Source of the DNA: Sordaria brevicollis
Taxonomy: Eukaryota; Ascomycota; Sordariomycetes; Sordariales; Sordariaceae
NCBI GenBank assembly: GCA_033439795.1
Contig: JAUTDP010000012.1
Location: forward strand, 1,488,001 to 1,552,000
Direction: 5' to 3'
Length of the DNA: 64,000 nucleotides
In this document: positions 33,509-45,899 of the stretch, one piece after another
Numbering within the stretch: position 1 is the first letter of the stretch
How the letters are laid out: each line of letters opens with the position of its first letter
Translations under genes and position numbers: made by a program
Notes under the pieces: model-generated
The model's database searches: none
What the model was told of the DNA's origin: nothing
The model's input: only the letters and a program-made list of their open reading frames with translations

Positions 33509-36481
33509 CTACTCAACATCACCCCACCCCGAGCCATCATATCCCGATACGCTTCCCCATCTACTCGGCCCAGGCCCGTTGTTGAGACGGTTGGAGTTGG
33601 GCCGCGGAGGAGTGATTTCGCTGTTTCTGCCAACGGTGCTGACACTCGCAAGACTGGCAGCCCCATCGCTTCCAGGACGAGTGTGGTGACTGCTGATAAT
33701 CGAAACCCTGGAGCTGTCCGCGATGGACACAGCGTCCGCGTTACTGAGGTCTGGCGATGGTGATGAGTTGCTGGTCAGGTTAGACACTTGGCTTTCTCTC
33801 CTGTTGTCTACCTGCTGTTGATGTTGGAAGTACTGGAACGGTTGCTGCGGTGTCGTTGCATCATAACTTTGGTAAACATATTGAGGCTCATGCTGAGGTC
33901 CACCGAGCTGAATTGTTGGAGTGAAAGCACGTGGATCGTGACCATAAGCTGACCATGCGTCGAGTGTATTCGCAGGCCATTGGAATCCATGTGCTTGGGT
34001 TTGATCAGGATGCGACGAGGGACCCTGGGCTGGTCCTTGTACCTGAGTATACTGGGGTGGAATTTGCTGTGGTGGATAAGTCACAGGAGGTTGTGACGGT
34101 AAGCCATTCCCGATCGACTTCTGAAGCTTGTTTGAAGAGCTGGCCGTGTTGCCAGTTCTCCTGAACTTTGACAACAGCCCTCGCTTTTCCTTCACAGCTG
34201 GTGCCCAAGACTCGCTCTGTAGCCCGCGAGACCGGGCCATACCTTGAGGTGCAGGTGGTAGCGGTTTCGACGCCAGATCATCATTCTGAACTTGGGAGAT
34301 AGGCGTTGGCTCCTGTTTTGGCCAGGTGGACGCTCGTGCTTGCGACTGTGGGCTGACGAACTGCTGTTCAACTGAAAAGTCTTGCGGGTAGCTGCCCATA
34401 TCTGGCTGCAAAAGGGCTTCAACTCTCTGCGGCGAGGTCTGCTGGCCATAGGAAGGGGCCAATGCGTGGTGCCCGGATGCTTCCTGTTGAGGAAAGTGAT
34501 CCAATGGAGGCACAGGGTCGCCTTGTTGCTCGACGCCCATATTACTCGGGGTTGACATTTCATGAGGACCCTGAAACCCAGCCACAGGCTTCCGGCGGAA
34601 GAATGCTGGTGATTCCCCTAACGGAGGACGGTATGGGTTATATACGGACCGAGGGTTGTCAAGTGGGATCTTGTCAGGTCGCGGAGGCGCAGAACCAGGA
34701 TCTCCAAACTGTGAAGCATCATGAGAACCATCTCCAGGAACCAGAGAATCCCTCGCCAGTTGCTCTGTGTCGCGTCTTGGCTCACGTCCAGGGTAAAAAC
34801 TAAACTCGGTAATCGCCTGCGATAACTCCTCCGCCAACCTCGACGCCCTTTGTTCTACATCGTCTTGCACCGCCAAAGTCGCCCCATCCACCCCTTGAAC
34901 ATCTGTTAGGGAAGGTTTTCGGCTAATGTTCAGAGGCTGCAGTGGTTGCCCAATCTCGGGAAGGACTGGGTTCGCGTAATCACTCAAGCTTCCCCTGTGT
35001 GGTCTGCTCGTTGACGCAAACCTGGACCCCATCTGCGGTTCCTCCTCCTCGCTAGGACGTGTTGGCGACGGTGGCGGTTGCGGGTCTTGTGTACGGGGAA
35101 CTGGTGAAGACATACCAGTTTTTGCCGAAAAGCCGTTGCCCATAAATGGCAATGAAGGCAGGTCTGCGGGTAAAGTGTTGGTCCTCGTAAAGGCAGGTGG
35201 AGCTTCCATTTCATCCGGGTTTTTGAGAAGAATCATAGATTGATGGCCATGTAGAGGTTTCACTGTCTGCTGGTCCAGCTCTGGGAGGTCATATAGCGGT
35301 TTCCGAACAAGGCGGGTTTTTGTCGAAGCTTGTTGGCCGTCCGAAGCACTTTTAACGGGTTTGGGCCGTCCGCGAGCGGGCTGAAGAATGGATGGTACCC
35401 GTTGAGCACCAAAACGGTCCGGCAGTCCATTGGGTTGCAAGTTATTCCCATTATCTATTACAGGTTCTGCTTTGTCTGATGGGTCATCTGACACCACCTG
35501 TCCGGTTCCCTCTTTGGACGGTGAAGCAGCGGGTACCTCAACCTGAGATGGCACTGGTCCTTGTATAGAGTGTCTATGATTGTGGGAAGGTCGGGGCTTC
35601 GATGATGGCGGAGAAGCGAAATTGGCGCCTAATATGAAGGGACTTGATTCTGGTTTCTGATCGGACTGTGCTTTTGATCCCGAATTTGCCTTCACGCTCG
35701 CACTTTCCGAAGATAATTCGACAGGCCCGTCCTGACCTGAATTCTCCATCTGCAGCTTTCTGATGGGCGCCTCATGACCCGGTAGCTCCGATGCTGTAGG
35801 ATTTTTCTGTGGAGGTCTTCCGGTTGAGTCGCCGTATAGTTCTGCCACAAACCCAATGGGAAACACTTGATTGACCGGGCGACCGTCCAGCATAGGGACA
35901 CCCGGAGATAGGATAGTGTCACTTGCAGCTGGTGCGCTTTTGATTCTTGCTGGAGTATGTTGTTCTGGTGGCGTTACAACGGTAGGTCGGGTATTGACAA
36001 CCAGTGGAGTGGCTTCCGTACTCGGGAGCGGCGAGACAAACGGTCTAGTTGAGGGCTTGGTCGCCTTCGACTCTGGTGTTTTTGGGTCAGTCGCTGGTAA
36101 ACCAGCCTCGTCTTCGTCTTGCTCCGGGCCGGTGTCGTTGTATGCTCCAGGACTCATGTACATGAACTCGTCGGGTTGGCACCATGGTGGTGGATCCTTG
36201 TAACTCGGGCCAGAAAAGTTTGCCGAGGACGCAGCTGTCCTGATGTTGAATGGAGGCGAACTTGGAACCGTCTCGCTACCTGCACCTCCCTTCTTGAGTT
36301 TCTGGCTCAAAAACCTGTCTTCGGGTGGCATAGGTCCGCCGAAGTCGCCAACAAACTCGGGGAACTCATCTCCTGGCTTGGGAAAGGTGTATTGGATAAG
36401 CCCCGTAGGCTTGAATCGGTAAATCCAGCGACTGATGGCTCCATCATAGTCCATCTCCCAGTTTTCCGGGAGCGCGGCCAT
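33509..36481 (-). CDS. Large disordered fungal protein with N-terminal WW-like module, 990 aa
   Basis: The N terminus MAALPENWEMDYDGAISRW followed by IYRFKPTGLIQYTFPKPGDEF (about residues 1-40) has the start Pro-x-x-Trp, the aromatic core and the closing Pro of a WW domain, though the second signature Trp is replaced (Tyr/Phe region). A short conserved stretch PEFVGDFGG follows. The remaining 900 or so residues are Pro/Ser/Gln-rich and probably disordered. They include patches suggesting docking sites: ADLPSLPFMGNGF, a short acidic-aromatic block (QAITEFSFYPGREPRRDTEQ), and a basic segment KEKRGLLSKFRRTGN. The end GPSRWGSVSGYDGSGWGDVE is Trp/Gly-rich. A scaffold role binding Pro-rich partners is inferred; no enzyme motif is present. 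Single exon with ATG at 36481 and TAG stop. Last gene before the RIP-mutated region. Confidence 0.8.
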   Translation of the reverse strand: MAALPENWEMDYDGAISRWIYRFKPTGLIQYTFPKPGDEFPEFVGDFGGPMPPEDRFLSQKLKKGGAGSETVPSSPPFNIRTAASSANFSGPSYKDPPPWCQPDEFMYMSPGAYNDTGPEQDEDEAGLPATDPKTPESKATKPSTRPFVSPLPSTEATPLVVNTRPTVVTPPEQHTPARIKSAPAASDTILSPGVPMLDGRPVNQVFPIGFVAELYGDSTGRPPQKNPTASELPGHEAPIRKLQMENSGQDGPVELSSESASVKANSGSKAQSDQKPESSPFILGANFASPPSSKPRPSHNHRHSIQGPVPSQVEVPAASPSKEGTGQVVSDDPSDKAEPVIDNGNNLQPNGLPDRFGAQRVPSILQPARGRPKPVKSASDGQQASTKTRLVRKPLYDLPELDQQTVKPLHGHQSMILLKNPDEMEAPPAFTRTNTLPADLPSLPFMGNGFSAKTGMSSPVPRTQDPQPPPSPTRPSEEEEPQMGSRFASTSRPHRGSLSDYANPVLPEIGQPLQPLNISRKPSLTDVQGVDGATLAVQDDVEQRASRLAEELSQAITEFSFYPGREPRRDTEQLARDSLVPGDGSHDASQFGDPGSAPPRPDKIPLDNPRSVYNPYRPPLGESPAFFRRKPVAGFQGPHEMSTPSNMGVEQQGDPVPPLDHFPQQEASGHHALAPSYGQQTSPQRVEALLQPDMGSYPQDFSVEQQFVSPQSQARASTWPKQEPTPISQVQNDDLASKPLPPAPQGMARSRGLQSESWAPAVKEKRGLLSKFRRTGNTASSSNKLQKSIGNGLPSQPPVTYPPQQIPPQYTQVQGPAQGPSSHPDQTQAHGFQWPANTLDAWSAYGHDPRAFTPTIQLGGPQHEPQYVYQSYDATTPQQPFQYFQHQQQVDNRRESQVSNLTSNSSPSPDLSNADAVSIADSSRVSIISSHHTRPGSDGAASLASVSTVGRNSEITPPRPNSNRLNNGPGPSRWGSVSGYDGSGWGDVE

Positions 36482-37789
36482 CTTGGTTGAGACCTGGAGT
36501 CAAGAGTGTCGGCAAACTAAGTACTCTCAGGCCAGTCGAACTTGTGGTCAACGCAAAGACAAGTCGAGCGATTTGCATGAAACAGCCGAGATCAATGGGC
36601 GCGTAGTTTCGATAACATGATGGCGCGCGGCCAACGCGCCGGAGTAGGGAACCGGTGGTGTTGATGCAGTCGCGACTGACTGTGGTGTGTCAAGAGGTAA
36701 GCTGGAGTCACATCGGGGCTGGCGATAGTTTACACGGGGAGCTTATGCGCGTGCACTACCTAGTATGGTAACTGTTTAAGGAGCGGCTGAGACGCCTCCT
36801 TTTCCGACCATCCAATTGAGGCCGCGCGGGGTTGACGCATCCTTCTCCCCTCTCCCCTCTTCCACCACCGACCGCCAGTCTGAGGCGCTCACGATCAGAG
36901 CTCTTGGAATGCTCATGCGGTGTCATTTTCGCGCGAAGTCGAAGACTTGTTCAACAACGGGGAATCATCTGATGTCGATATCGGCGCAATTGTGAATTGC
37001 CGTACAGGGAATTGTTTCGGTTTGATTGTTGACCGGACGTGGTGGACTGGTGGTGTATGGCGCGCTTCGCTGAAGAGAAAAAGTTTTCTGCCTGAGATAA
37101 GAAGAACTTGAATCACTCACTGCAATTTCCTGACTTGATTGAAAGCCCAATTTCGTCGTTTGCAGAAGGAAAGAGCAAATATCTCGCGGTCCAGTTTTAG
37201 TCCAAAACCTCTCGTGCCCAGTCGCGGGCACTGCAGACCCGACGTCATCCGCAACTTCCACTTTCAGTTGGCTTAACAACCTCAACCAAGATGAGAGGCC
37301 AGTGACCTTTCTCTCTTTCCATTCCCACATGCTTGCCCTATAAGTACATAACTGAACTTACATGACTGCAGTGAACTTGAACGTCCAAACTTGACATCTA
37401 TCCATCTCTGGCAGTTCAAGTTAGTTCTCTTCTCTCCGATAAATTGACAATTGTTGTATAATTCCAGCTAACGCCACCAACGTCCAACCAAGACTCACTG
37501 GACCAGAAGTGACAAGCAACCAAGATGACTTGACTGCCTTGGGATTCTCGGAACACCAATATCACCCCCTTCCTCCCTTCCAATAACCGCGTGAATAAAT
37601 TGAAGTTCCATCAAAGCAACATGCCATGAACTTCAAAAAGGAAACTCCACCTTGACTTTGACTCATATGCCTGCACTCGTATCTCTACGGCATTCGAATG
37701 TACAGAAACGTGGGCTCATACCGGCAGTAGAAGCACTGACCCCATGCACGGTCGACCCCATGTACGGTTACGTCCCCGCATCTACATCC
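36482..37789. other. Intergenic region bordering the RIP-mutated block
   Basis: Normal-composition DNA holding the promoter of the WW-like gene. The last part (about 37720-37800) includes GGTCGACCCCATGTACGG and a run of C; it may be the left terminal repeat of the adjoining DNA transposon. No gene recognised. Confidence 0.5.
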
Positions 37790-39605
37790 CCCCCATGTAA
37801 ATAATTACCCTCTTTCTTTCAATAACTATAACTTTATTAAAACACTATCGTTTTTAATTATTTCTATTATAATAAGTTCGTCGTCGCTCGATTTAGCCAT
37901 CGTTAACGTTCGTAATGGTCTTTCCTAATATATAACGGCCAAGAAGTACGGCGTTCCCTAATCTACTATATCCGACCGTATTCGAAGCGTCCTTTTTGCG
38001 CGCGATTTGAGAATACCGCGATAACGCTTATTTCCCGACTAAGAAAGCTTCCTATATAAATAGATATTGAATAAAGAGGGTGCTAGAAGGGCTTTTAATT
38101 ATTATTAATTCGTTAATTTCGTAATAATTATATTAAAATAAGGGGGGGATTATAATAAATTGGGCGCGTATTGGGTAAACCGCTTTTTAAAGAGGAATTT
38201 TTCTATTAGGATTAAAATTTCGAGCTTATTCGAATCGGTTAAGGTTAGAAGTTCTACTTAAGAGATATTTACGAAGTTTTTCGACCTTTTGGAAACTACT
38301 ATTTGAAATAAGGTTATTATACCCGTTAATATCGCTAATATAAATAAATATAGATTTTAAGAATTAGAATTTAATAAAAGTAAAGTATTTAGGACCTATT
38401 TAATTAAAAAAATATACGTAATAGCGACCGATATAATTATTTAAATATTTATAATTAAATATAGGACCGTTAAAGGTAAGAAGTTAATATTTATTATTAT
38501 TTTTATTAATACTAATTTTTAAAGTTAATAGTTCTTTAACGAAATGAAAAATTAGAAGTATAATAATATTCTTATTAAATAGGGTAACGGTAATATTACC
38601 CTATAGTAATTAAAGGAGGTTTATATTTTAAAAATATAATTAAATAATAATATTTAGCGCCTTTTAGTTTTCGACGAATATTTAAATTATATAATAAACG
38701 ATTTTTTTATCGAAGCCTTCCGTTATAAAGTTTAATTCCTCTTTCTACTTCCTTATATTAATTATAAGATTTAATTATTCGACCGTTCTATATTTACCGT
38801 TATTAAATTGTATTTTAAGGATTTAATTAAAAATTATAATAATTTCCTAATATTTATATTAATATATAAGTAACGGTTTTTAAAATATTATTATAAAGCT
38901 TTATAAAGGGGAGTAAATATTAAAAACCTTAAATTAGAGTTTAAAAAGATAGGGATATAATTAATAAATAAATTTATAATCTTTAACGACCCTAATACTA
39001 TTATTAATAACGCTGCTCTATTTACTTAATTATCCTTATTTAAAATACTATTTAAAGACGTCGTTAATTAGGTAAATTGTATTTTTATAATATTTTAAAA
39101 GGTTAGGGATATATTCGAGGGTATTTATAAATTTTATAACTTCGATTGTAATTTTAGAACGCAATATAATAAGGGTGTTAAATCGTTAGATTTTAAGAAC
39201 GCTACAATAGCTTTATTACTATAAAAAAATTAATAGTTACGTATATAGTTAGAGTCGTTAAAGCCTAGAATTAAATGTAAGGTTAATAAAGAGGGGGGTA
39301 ATAATAAATTTGTACGGATAAACGAAATTATCGAAGTTCGTAAAGTTTTAAAATAGGGTCTTAAGCGTAAGAAGACCGTTAAGAAGAAGGAGGAGATAAT
39401 AACGATCTCTAACCCTTTATAAGAGGTTTCCAGAGTATTCGAGATAATACTCTAGATTATTTACGAGTATATAAATTAATATTATAATATTTTCAACGGT
39501 TAAAAATGCTGCAAAAGTGGCTAGTTTATAATGTTTTTTAATTCTTAGTTATAATGTTATGTGGGGTAGAAATATAACCGACCAGGGGGGTGACCGGGCT
39601 GGGGG
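37725..39605 (+). mobile_element. Pogo/Fot1-type DNA transposon relic, RIP-mutated
   Basis: One plus-strand frame from about 37938 to 39545, broken by many TAA/TAG, reads as a DDE transposase. In order: helix-turn-helix AKKYGVP-STISDRI, a CenpB-type second DNA-binding motif (YWVNRFLKRN), the first catalytic block NIANINKYRF where family members have NxxxMDE/DxG, the second block RLLVFDEYLNYI, and the PP block LFLLPYINYK then LFDRSIFTVIK. The first catalytic Asp is now Asn, as RIP would cause. Ends are approximate: GGTCGACCCCATGTACGG at the left (about 37741) resembles the reverse complement of CCGACCAGGGGGGTGACC at about 39578-39595, so these may be terminal inverted repeats. Non-functional. 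Confidence 0.75.
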
Positions 39606-39611
39606 TTATGG

Positions 39612-39850
39612 TGTATTAGGAGATATTCCTGTCGATAATAGGAAGGTCTCCTCGTTACTTAAATTGATATAACTCGTCTCGAGTTATAGTTATTTATACC
39701 GTAACCCGCTCATCCGGGCAAATTATATCTATAAAAGGGGTTTATCTAAACCGTCGTCGTTAAAACTATTTGGATTATAAATTAACTACTTATTTATTAT
39801 CATTATATTTTATATATATTATCTTTAAACGTATATATAAGGCTCCTACA
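39612..39850 (+). repeat. Candidate 5' LTR of element B
   Basis: Begins TGTATTAGGAG and ends CTCCTACA, a short inverted terminal match of LTR type (TG...CA). A TATA box (TATAAAAG at about 39729-39736) fits an LTR promoter. No second copy is present to prove it, so the limits are provisional. Confidence 0.4.
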
Positions 39851-39999
39851 AGATTTTAACTTTAAATATCTTTATTACTTTTTTTGTTATTTTTGGTTAT
39901 TTATCGTTACGTGCTATTACCCGTCTTAGTAATTTAGTATTCATTTTATTCTATTTTTTGTTTATTTTATTACTATTTATAAGGATACTCTTCGCGTAA

Positions 40000-42900
40000 T
40001 GAATAGTACTTATAATTCAAATCGATTTTAAGAACGATTTTATTATTATTTTATCTCTTTTTCTTTAATAAAGGGGAAATATTCGATAAAATTAATACAA
40101 TAATTAATTAAATTTATTATTATTAAATATTAATATAAATTTTAAAAGAGTATTTTCCCTTTTTTTTATAATTTTATTTTTATATTCTCTAGTAGAAGGA
40201 TAAATATAGTGTAATTAACTTCGGTTATAATTATTCCCGAATTTTAGGATAATTAAATTACCTAAAAAGCGCGACGAATTGTTAACTTTATTAAGGCCGA
40301 CGTCGATTATAATTTATACTATAAAGAACGTTTTATAGAATTTATTTACGCGTTTATTTATAAAGCCGCTTAAATTAAAATTAATAAAAATAGTTAATTC
40401 GTTATCGAATTGGATTAGCTTAAACGAAATAATAGTAAATTTAACGAAAATTAAATCGTTAATTTAAATATTACTAACGCCGAATCGGCTTTTTTACTAT
40501 ATATTTATTATAAGTTAATTAATTCGATTAAATTACTATTTTATTAAATTTAGTTATTTAAAAAGGATAAATAAAATTAATAATTTAGAAAAGTAGATTA
40601 TAGGATTTTCTTAAATTAAATTAGGAAGGATTTAAAGGAGGTTAGAGCGGCTAAATAATTAGAAATTAGCGGAGATAGAATATTAGCCTAGCCTTTTAAA
40701 ATAAACCGTACCCCTTCGGTAATTTTAAATATTATAATACGCTTATTTAAGTAATTAATAATATAAATCGAATATAATAATTTAATTATTATAATTAACG
40801 TACTTTATTCGGAAATACCCGAAAATAATTCGAATGTCCTTTAATTAAATAAAGCCTTTTCGGTACCCGATATTTCGTTATCGAATAATAATATAATTAC
40901 GAATATTATAAATTTAAATTCGCCCTTTAAATAGCTTTAGAAATTAATAATTTAGTTTAATATAATTTAAAGATATTAAAATATAATTTAAAATTAAATT
41001 ATTATAATTAATTAAGTTATTTTAATTTAGTAAATTACGTTTTAATATTAATAGAAATTAATACGAATAAATTAAAAAGTATTTTATATTTAACCGGTTA
41101 TAATTAATAATTACCTAATTATAGCGCTAATTTAAACAAACCCAATTTAATAAATTACTATTTAAACTTAAAATAAAAATATAATATCGAATTAGGATAT
41201 TCGGTTTATAAATTAATATTTATAAATTTATAAATAGTTTGAGCCCTAAAACCGGTAAATTAAATAAAGTCTAATTTATCTAATTAGAATACTTCCTTAA
41301 ATATTTGCCTACGTTAAATTATATATCTTTATAATTAATTAGACTTATTAAATAGGCTAGGTTTAATATATTATAATATTAAATTAATAATTATTAATTT
41401 ATAACGTTATAATAAGATAGTTTTATATATTTTTTAATTATAAAGATTTAAAGTAATTTCGTATTAATAATTTATTTTAGAGATTTTTAATAAATTAAAT
41501 ATATAAATCGCTTCTATAAGGAAGTTCGAATATTAAATCCGAAGGAGGATATTAATTCCCGCTTCGTTAAATTTTATAACCGTAATTAGTAATAAGTACC
41601 CGGTTTATATTAATTATAACCAATCCCGCTAATAATAATACTAATTATAGCGTATTATTAATATAATAATTATTAGCCGTATATAAATATATAACGAATT
41701 AATCGTTATCGATACGATATTTATCTCCGTTATAATACCTATTAAAATATTCGTCCTTAATATTATATATAGGATAACTTTACTAATTAATAGGACGAAT
41801 TTAATTAATAATTACTTTTTTTTATTTATAAAGTATATTTATTCGAAATTAGGATTATTACGGCCGAATTAGAATTAATATAATTAAAAAAGTAATTATA
41901 TTTAATTTAATAAGATAATTAATTATTCTAAACTTAATTCCGCTAAAAAAAATTAATTTTTAATAAAATATATAGAACGTAGAAATATATCGGATTATAT
42001 AAATTATAATATAGGATTTAATTATTAAAATCGACGCCCTTAAGAATAATAGGAACGAATAGGACTCTTAATTAAATTATTAAATTAATTATAATAACCG
42101 GCCTAATTATTTAAAATTTTATACTAATTATAACAATAATAAAATATATAATAATAATAAAACTATTTAATAGAAATTTATTAACGTAAAAATATTCTTT
42201 CTTAACGTTAATAAATTAAAAAAGGAAGGAAGGGTATATAACGAGGGTAAAATTATTATTTACCCTAATTATTAAATTTTTTTTAACGCTATTAACGACG
42301 TTTGCGAAGGATATTTTAAATATAAAGAAATTATTATAAGGAATTTTTAATAATTATTACGTAATAAAACTTTAAAATAATAAATTTAAATCTTATTTTT
42401 AAAAGAGAGAAAAGTATTATAAAATAATTTTAACGAAATTTAATATACTTTATAATATAAATTTAGAATTAAACCCTATAAAGCTTAAAAGTAATTAAAC
42501 ATTTATTTATTTACTATTAAAATAAATAAAAAAAGCCCGTTCGCGTTATATAAATACGTAAATTAATCATTTTAATATATTCATTTATAAAGAGATTTAA
42601 CAAATTTTTAATTCTATACCCGGCTTTAAAATAATCTTTACCTAAAATTGCGTAAATTTTATATTCGTTTTAAGAATTCCGTTAGAAAGGCCGTTTATAT
42701 TAATAGCGTAGCCGAAAAAGCAATAATACTAAAATAGGAAATATTTAATAAAATTAAGAATAGCCGTTCTATTTATTAAATAATTTATATAACCGACGAT
42801 TCCGACGAAGACGATACTAAATTTAGCGACGAAGAAGGGGAAAGTTCAATGATTTAGGGTAATTGTAATAAATTTTATAAAAATAATAAAAATTTTAATA

Positions 42901-45421
42901 AATTTAATAATAATCAAGGCGGTAATTTTCGGTTTAATAATAAATTGAATAATAATAATCGAAACGACCGTTCGAATAATTATTTCAATTCTCGTTCTAA
43001 TAATTTACCCGCTCGTTTTTACTATTATAATAGGTAGTTCGGTAAAAAATAGCCGTTTCGGGACGGTAAATATATATATATTAATTAAATTAATATTTTT
43101 AAAAATAAGTCGGATATTAGTAATAAGGTAGAAAAATTTAAGAAAGATAATTATTCTTTTATTTATAATTTCGAAATTAATTTTAACGAATTTAATATAA
43201 ATAATATTACTTTTTAAATTAATAATATTCGTTTCGTTTATTTTATTAATCCTATTTATACGAATAAGAAAATCGAATTCGTTTAGGAAATTGAAATTAT
43301 CGGATTAAAGACGGTATTATCGTTATCGGTTATTAAAAATAACGAAATTAAGGTAGGAAATACCTAATTTATAATAAAGCGATTTATATAATAATTAAAT
43401 TTATTATCCGACCCTAATTTGGTTATTATTTTTAAACGCTCAAAAAAGGCTTAAATTTTTTATAGGTCGTCCGGTTTTTCGGGATAGGGGTTAAATATAA
43501 TAGAATAGAGCGTATTCGGTATAGTAATTTAGTCTAATATAAATTGGAAGAGTAATATTGAATTAAAGTTACTTATATTCGCCGAAAGGGTTTAATTTAT
43601 TTTGCCCGACGTAATATATAAAAGTTAATATTATATATTAATTTTTATAGAAAATTAAATAATCGAAGCTATCCTAAATATTATATTATATAATAGCGGG
43701 TTAAATTTAAAAAGAAATATTATTTATTATTAAATAAAAATTAAAATAAATTTTAGTATACTATTTATTATAATGTACTTAGATTTAGGATATTCCAATA
43801 TTATAATAAATAAAATATTTATTAACTAATTTTCGCTAAATATACAATATATTTCCATTAAATTTAATATAATAAAGGGTATAGCTTTTAAAATTATAAT
43901 CGATATTCGTATAGAGTTTAATTCCTATATAGAAGGACGCGTTAATAGTATTAAAATTAATAAATATTTTTAAATTTTAGCGTTAATAATTAATTATTTT
44001 AGCCCAAATATATTATTAGGAATAGACTTTCTTAAAAACTATAGTATTAAAATTAATTTCAATTCGTTAATTTATTTAGTAAGGTTAATCTTCGGTATAA
44101 AAATATAGGGAGAAGTGTATTTTAAAAGAAAGGAGGCGGAAAATAAGATATTATTTATAAAAATATACGTAAAATATAATATAATATTATACTTAAATTA
44201 ATTTAATATTATTTTTATTAAATATAACGCCCCCCTTAATTATTTATAGCGTAAAAAAGGCGAAAAATAGTATTAAAGAGAATTATTAGCGTATAATTTC
44301 TATATATAATACCCTTATTTATTAAATACGATTATTAATAGCGTTATTAAAAAATATATACTTTTCGTTAATAAAAATAACGAAGCGCTCTTTATTCTAA
44401 CCGGTATTCGAATTAATATAATTATAAAACCCTTTTATTATTTAAGTAAAAAAGTTATATTCATTAATATTAAAAATATCGTTTATTTATTTATAGAAAT
44501 AGAAGTAAAATTAATATTTATTTAGTATATAATATATATTAATCGAAATACTAAAAACGAGAAAGAAATTATATATAAAAAAGTATTTTCTTTTTTATTA
44601 TACGGATTTAATAAATTTAATAATATTAAATTAATTTTGTCGGAAATAGGTATTAATATTTATAATAACGATTTAAAATTTATTTAAAAATTTAAAAACC
44701 TTTTAAATAAATATATCGACGTATTTAGAAATCGAGGGATCGTTTTAATAAAGGAAGAAGATAAAATGCGTATCGATTTAGTAGAAGGTTAATAGAATTA
44801 GCGAAGAACCGTTAAGGCGTATTTATTAGGTATTAAAGATTACGAATTTTTTAATAAGGAGTACAATAAATTATAAGCGTAAAGTAAAATTAGGTTTATA
44901 TTATAATTAACGCCTATCGTTTATTTAATATTTATTGTATAGAAAAAGGTTAATAGGGTCGAAAAGGGTCGTATAGTAATAAATTTCCGATTTTTAAATC
45001 GAATTACGGTATTTAACGTATATCCTTTGCCCGACTAAGAGGATATTATTAATTTTATTATCGGTAAGAAATTCTTCTCTATATTCAATATAGTAGGATT
45101 TTTCCATTAATTGCCCGTTTTAATTCGCTATCGTAACCGGATAATAGTAATTAGCCTACGGGGATTGGAATAATTAAATATAATTTTAATAGGATTTAAA
45201 AATTCCTTTACTTTTATTTAGAAATTTATAAATAAATTATTTTTTAAATATTATTTATTCGTACAAATATATATTAATAATAATATTATATTTAGCGATA
45301 CAAAAGAAGAATATTTAAAATATATAATTATAGTATTTAATTTATTCAATAAGGTTAAAATATATATTAAAATAAATAAATTATTTGTAATATTCCCTTT
45401 AATATAATTGCTAAGTAGTAT
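40000..45421 (+). pseudogene. Element B gag-pol relic, left part
   Basis: From about 42850 to 43080 the frame is Asn-rich with a basic, aromatic motif (ARFYYYNR) where a zinc knuckle would lie, several Cys being lost to Tyr as RIP predicts. A protease-like segment includes LLGIDFLKNYSIKINF at about 44010-44060. Reverse transcriptase begins near 44900: KGRIVINFRFLNRITVFN, VYPLPD, then the catalytic block IYINNNIIFSD near 45270, where the YxDD Asp pair is now Asn-Asn. The frame reaches 45421 within the region that follows the active site (KLFVIFPLI-LLS) and is cut there by element A. The product is dead. Confidence 0.8.
45417..45421. repeat. Target-site duplication, left copy (AGTAT)
   Basis: AGTAT lies directly before the left LTR of element A and recurs directly after the right LTR. 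Five bases is the usual Ty3/gypsy duplication length. Confidence 0.9.
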
Positions 45422-45685
45422 TGTCACGGGCGACGTAGTCACGAGAGACAAGTTTAATACATTGAATCCAAATCTATTATAAAATTACAAAATAAAGAAG
45501 AAAAAAAAAAACGAATAAAGGGTACGCCCTATACTAGGGTTTATACCTAGGCGCGGGCGACCTACGAAGGTAATACGCAATTACGTACGCTAATACGGTT
45601 AACCTCTATTAGGGTAACCGCCCAAACGATAACCGGTCCGCCAAATAGGGCCCTAATAAGGACCCTATCCGCTAGCGCCGTAATA
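45422..45685 (-). repeat. LTR of element A, left copy (3' LTR of the minus-strand element)
   Basis: 264 bp, closely matching 52435-52699. The outer end TGTCACGGGCGACGTAGTC is unmutated, whereas the inner portion shows C-to-T and G-to-A changes against the other copy (for example GTAATACGCAATTACGTACG versus GTGGCACGCAGTCACGTGCG). Confidence 0.92.
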
Positions 45686-45899
45686 TTACCCCCCCCCTTC
45701 GAAAAAGATTCGTCCCGAATTTTCAAAATACTAGAATTATTATTATATATAAAATAGGTCTTTTATTTCCTAGCGCCTACCGCCCTCCTTAATTTCTTCG
45801 TACCTTTCTTTAAAAGGATATTATCTTCCAAATAATCCTTATCGAATTCCTCCGCTTTAACTTTCTATAATTACTCTTCTAAATATATAAGTAGCCCCG

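Noticed and set aside
39591..39850. Alternative LTR start at TGACCGGGC (39591)
   Set aside because: TGTATTAGGAG at 39612 matches the end CTCCTACA better, and the earlier bases fit the right end of the DNA transposon.
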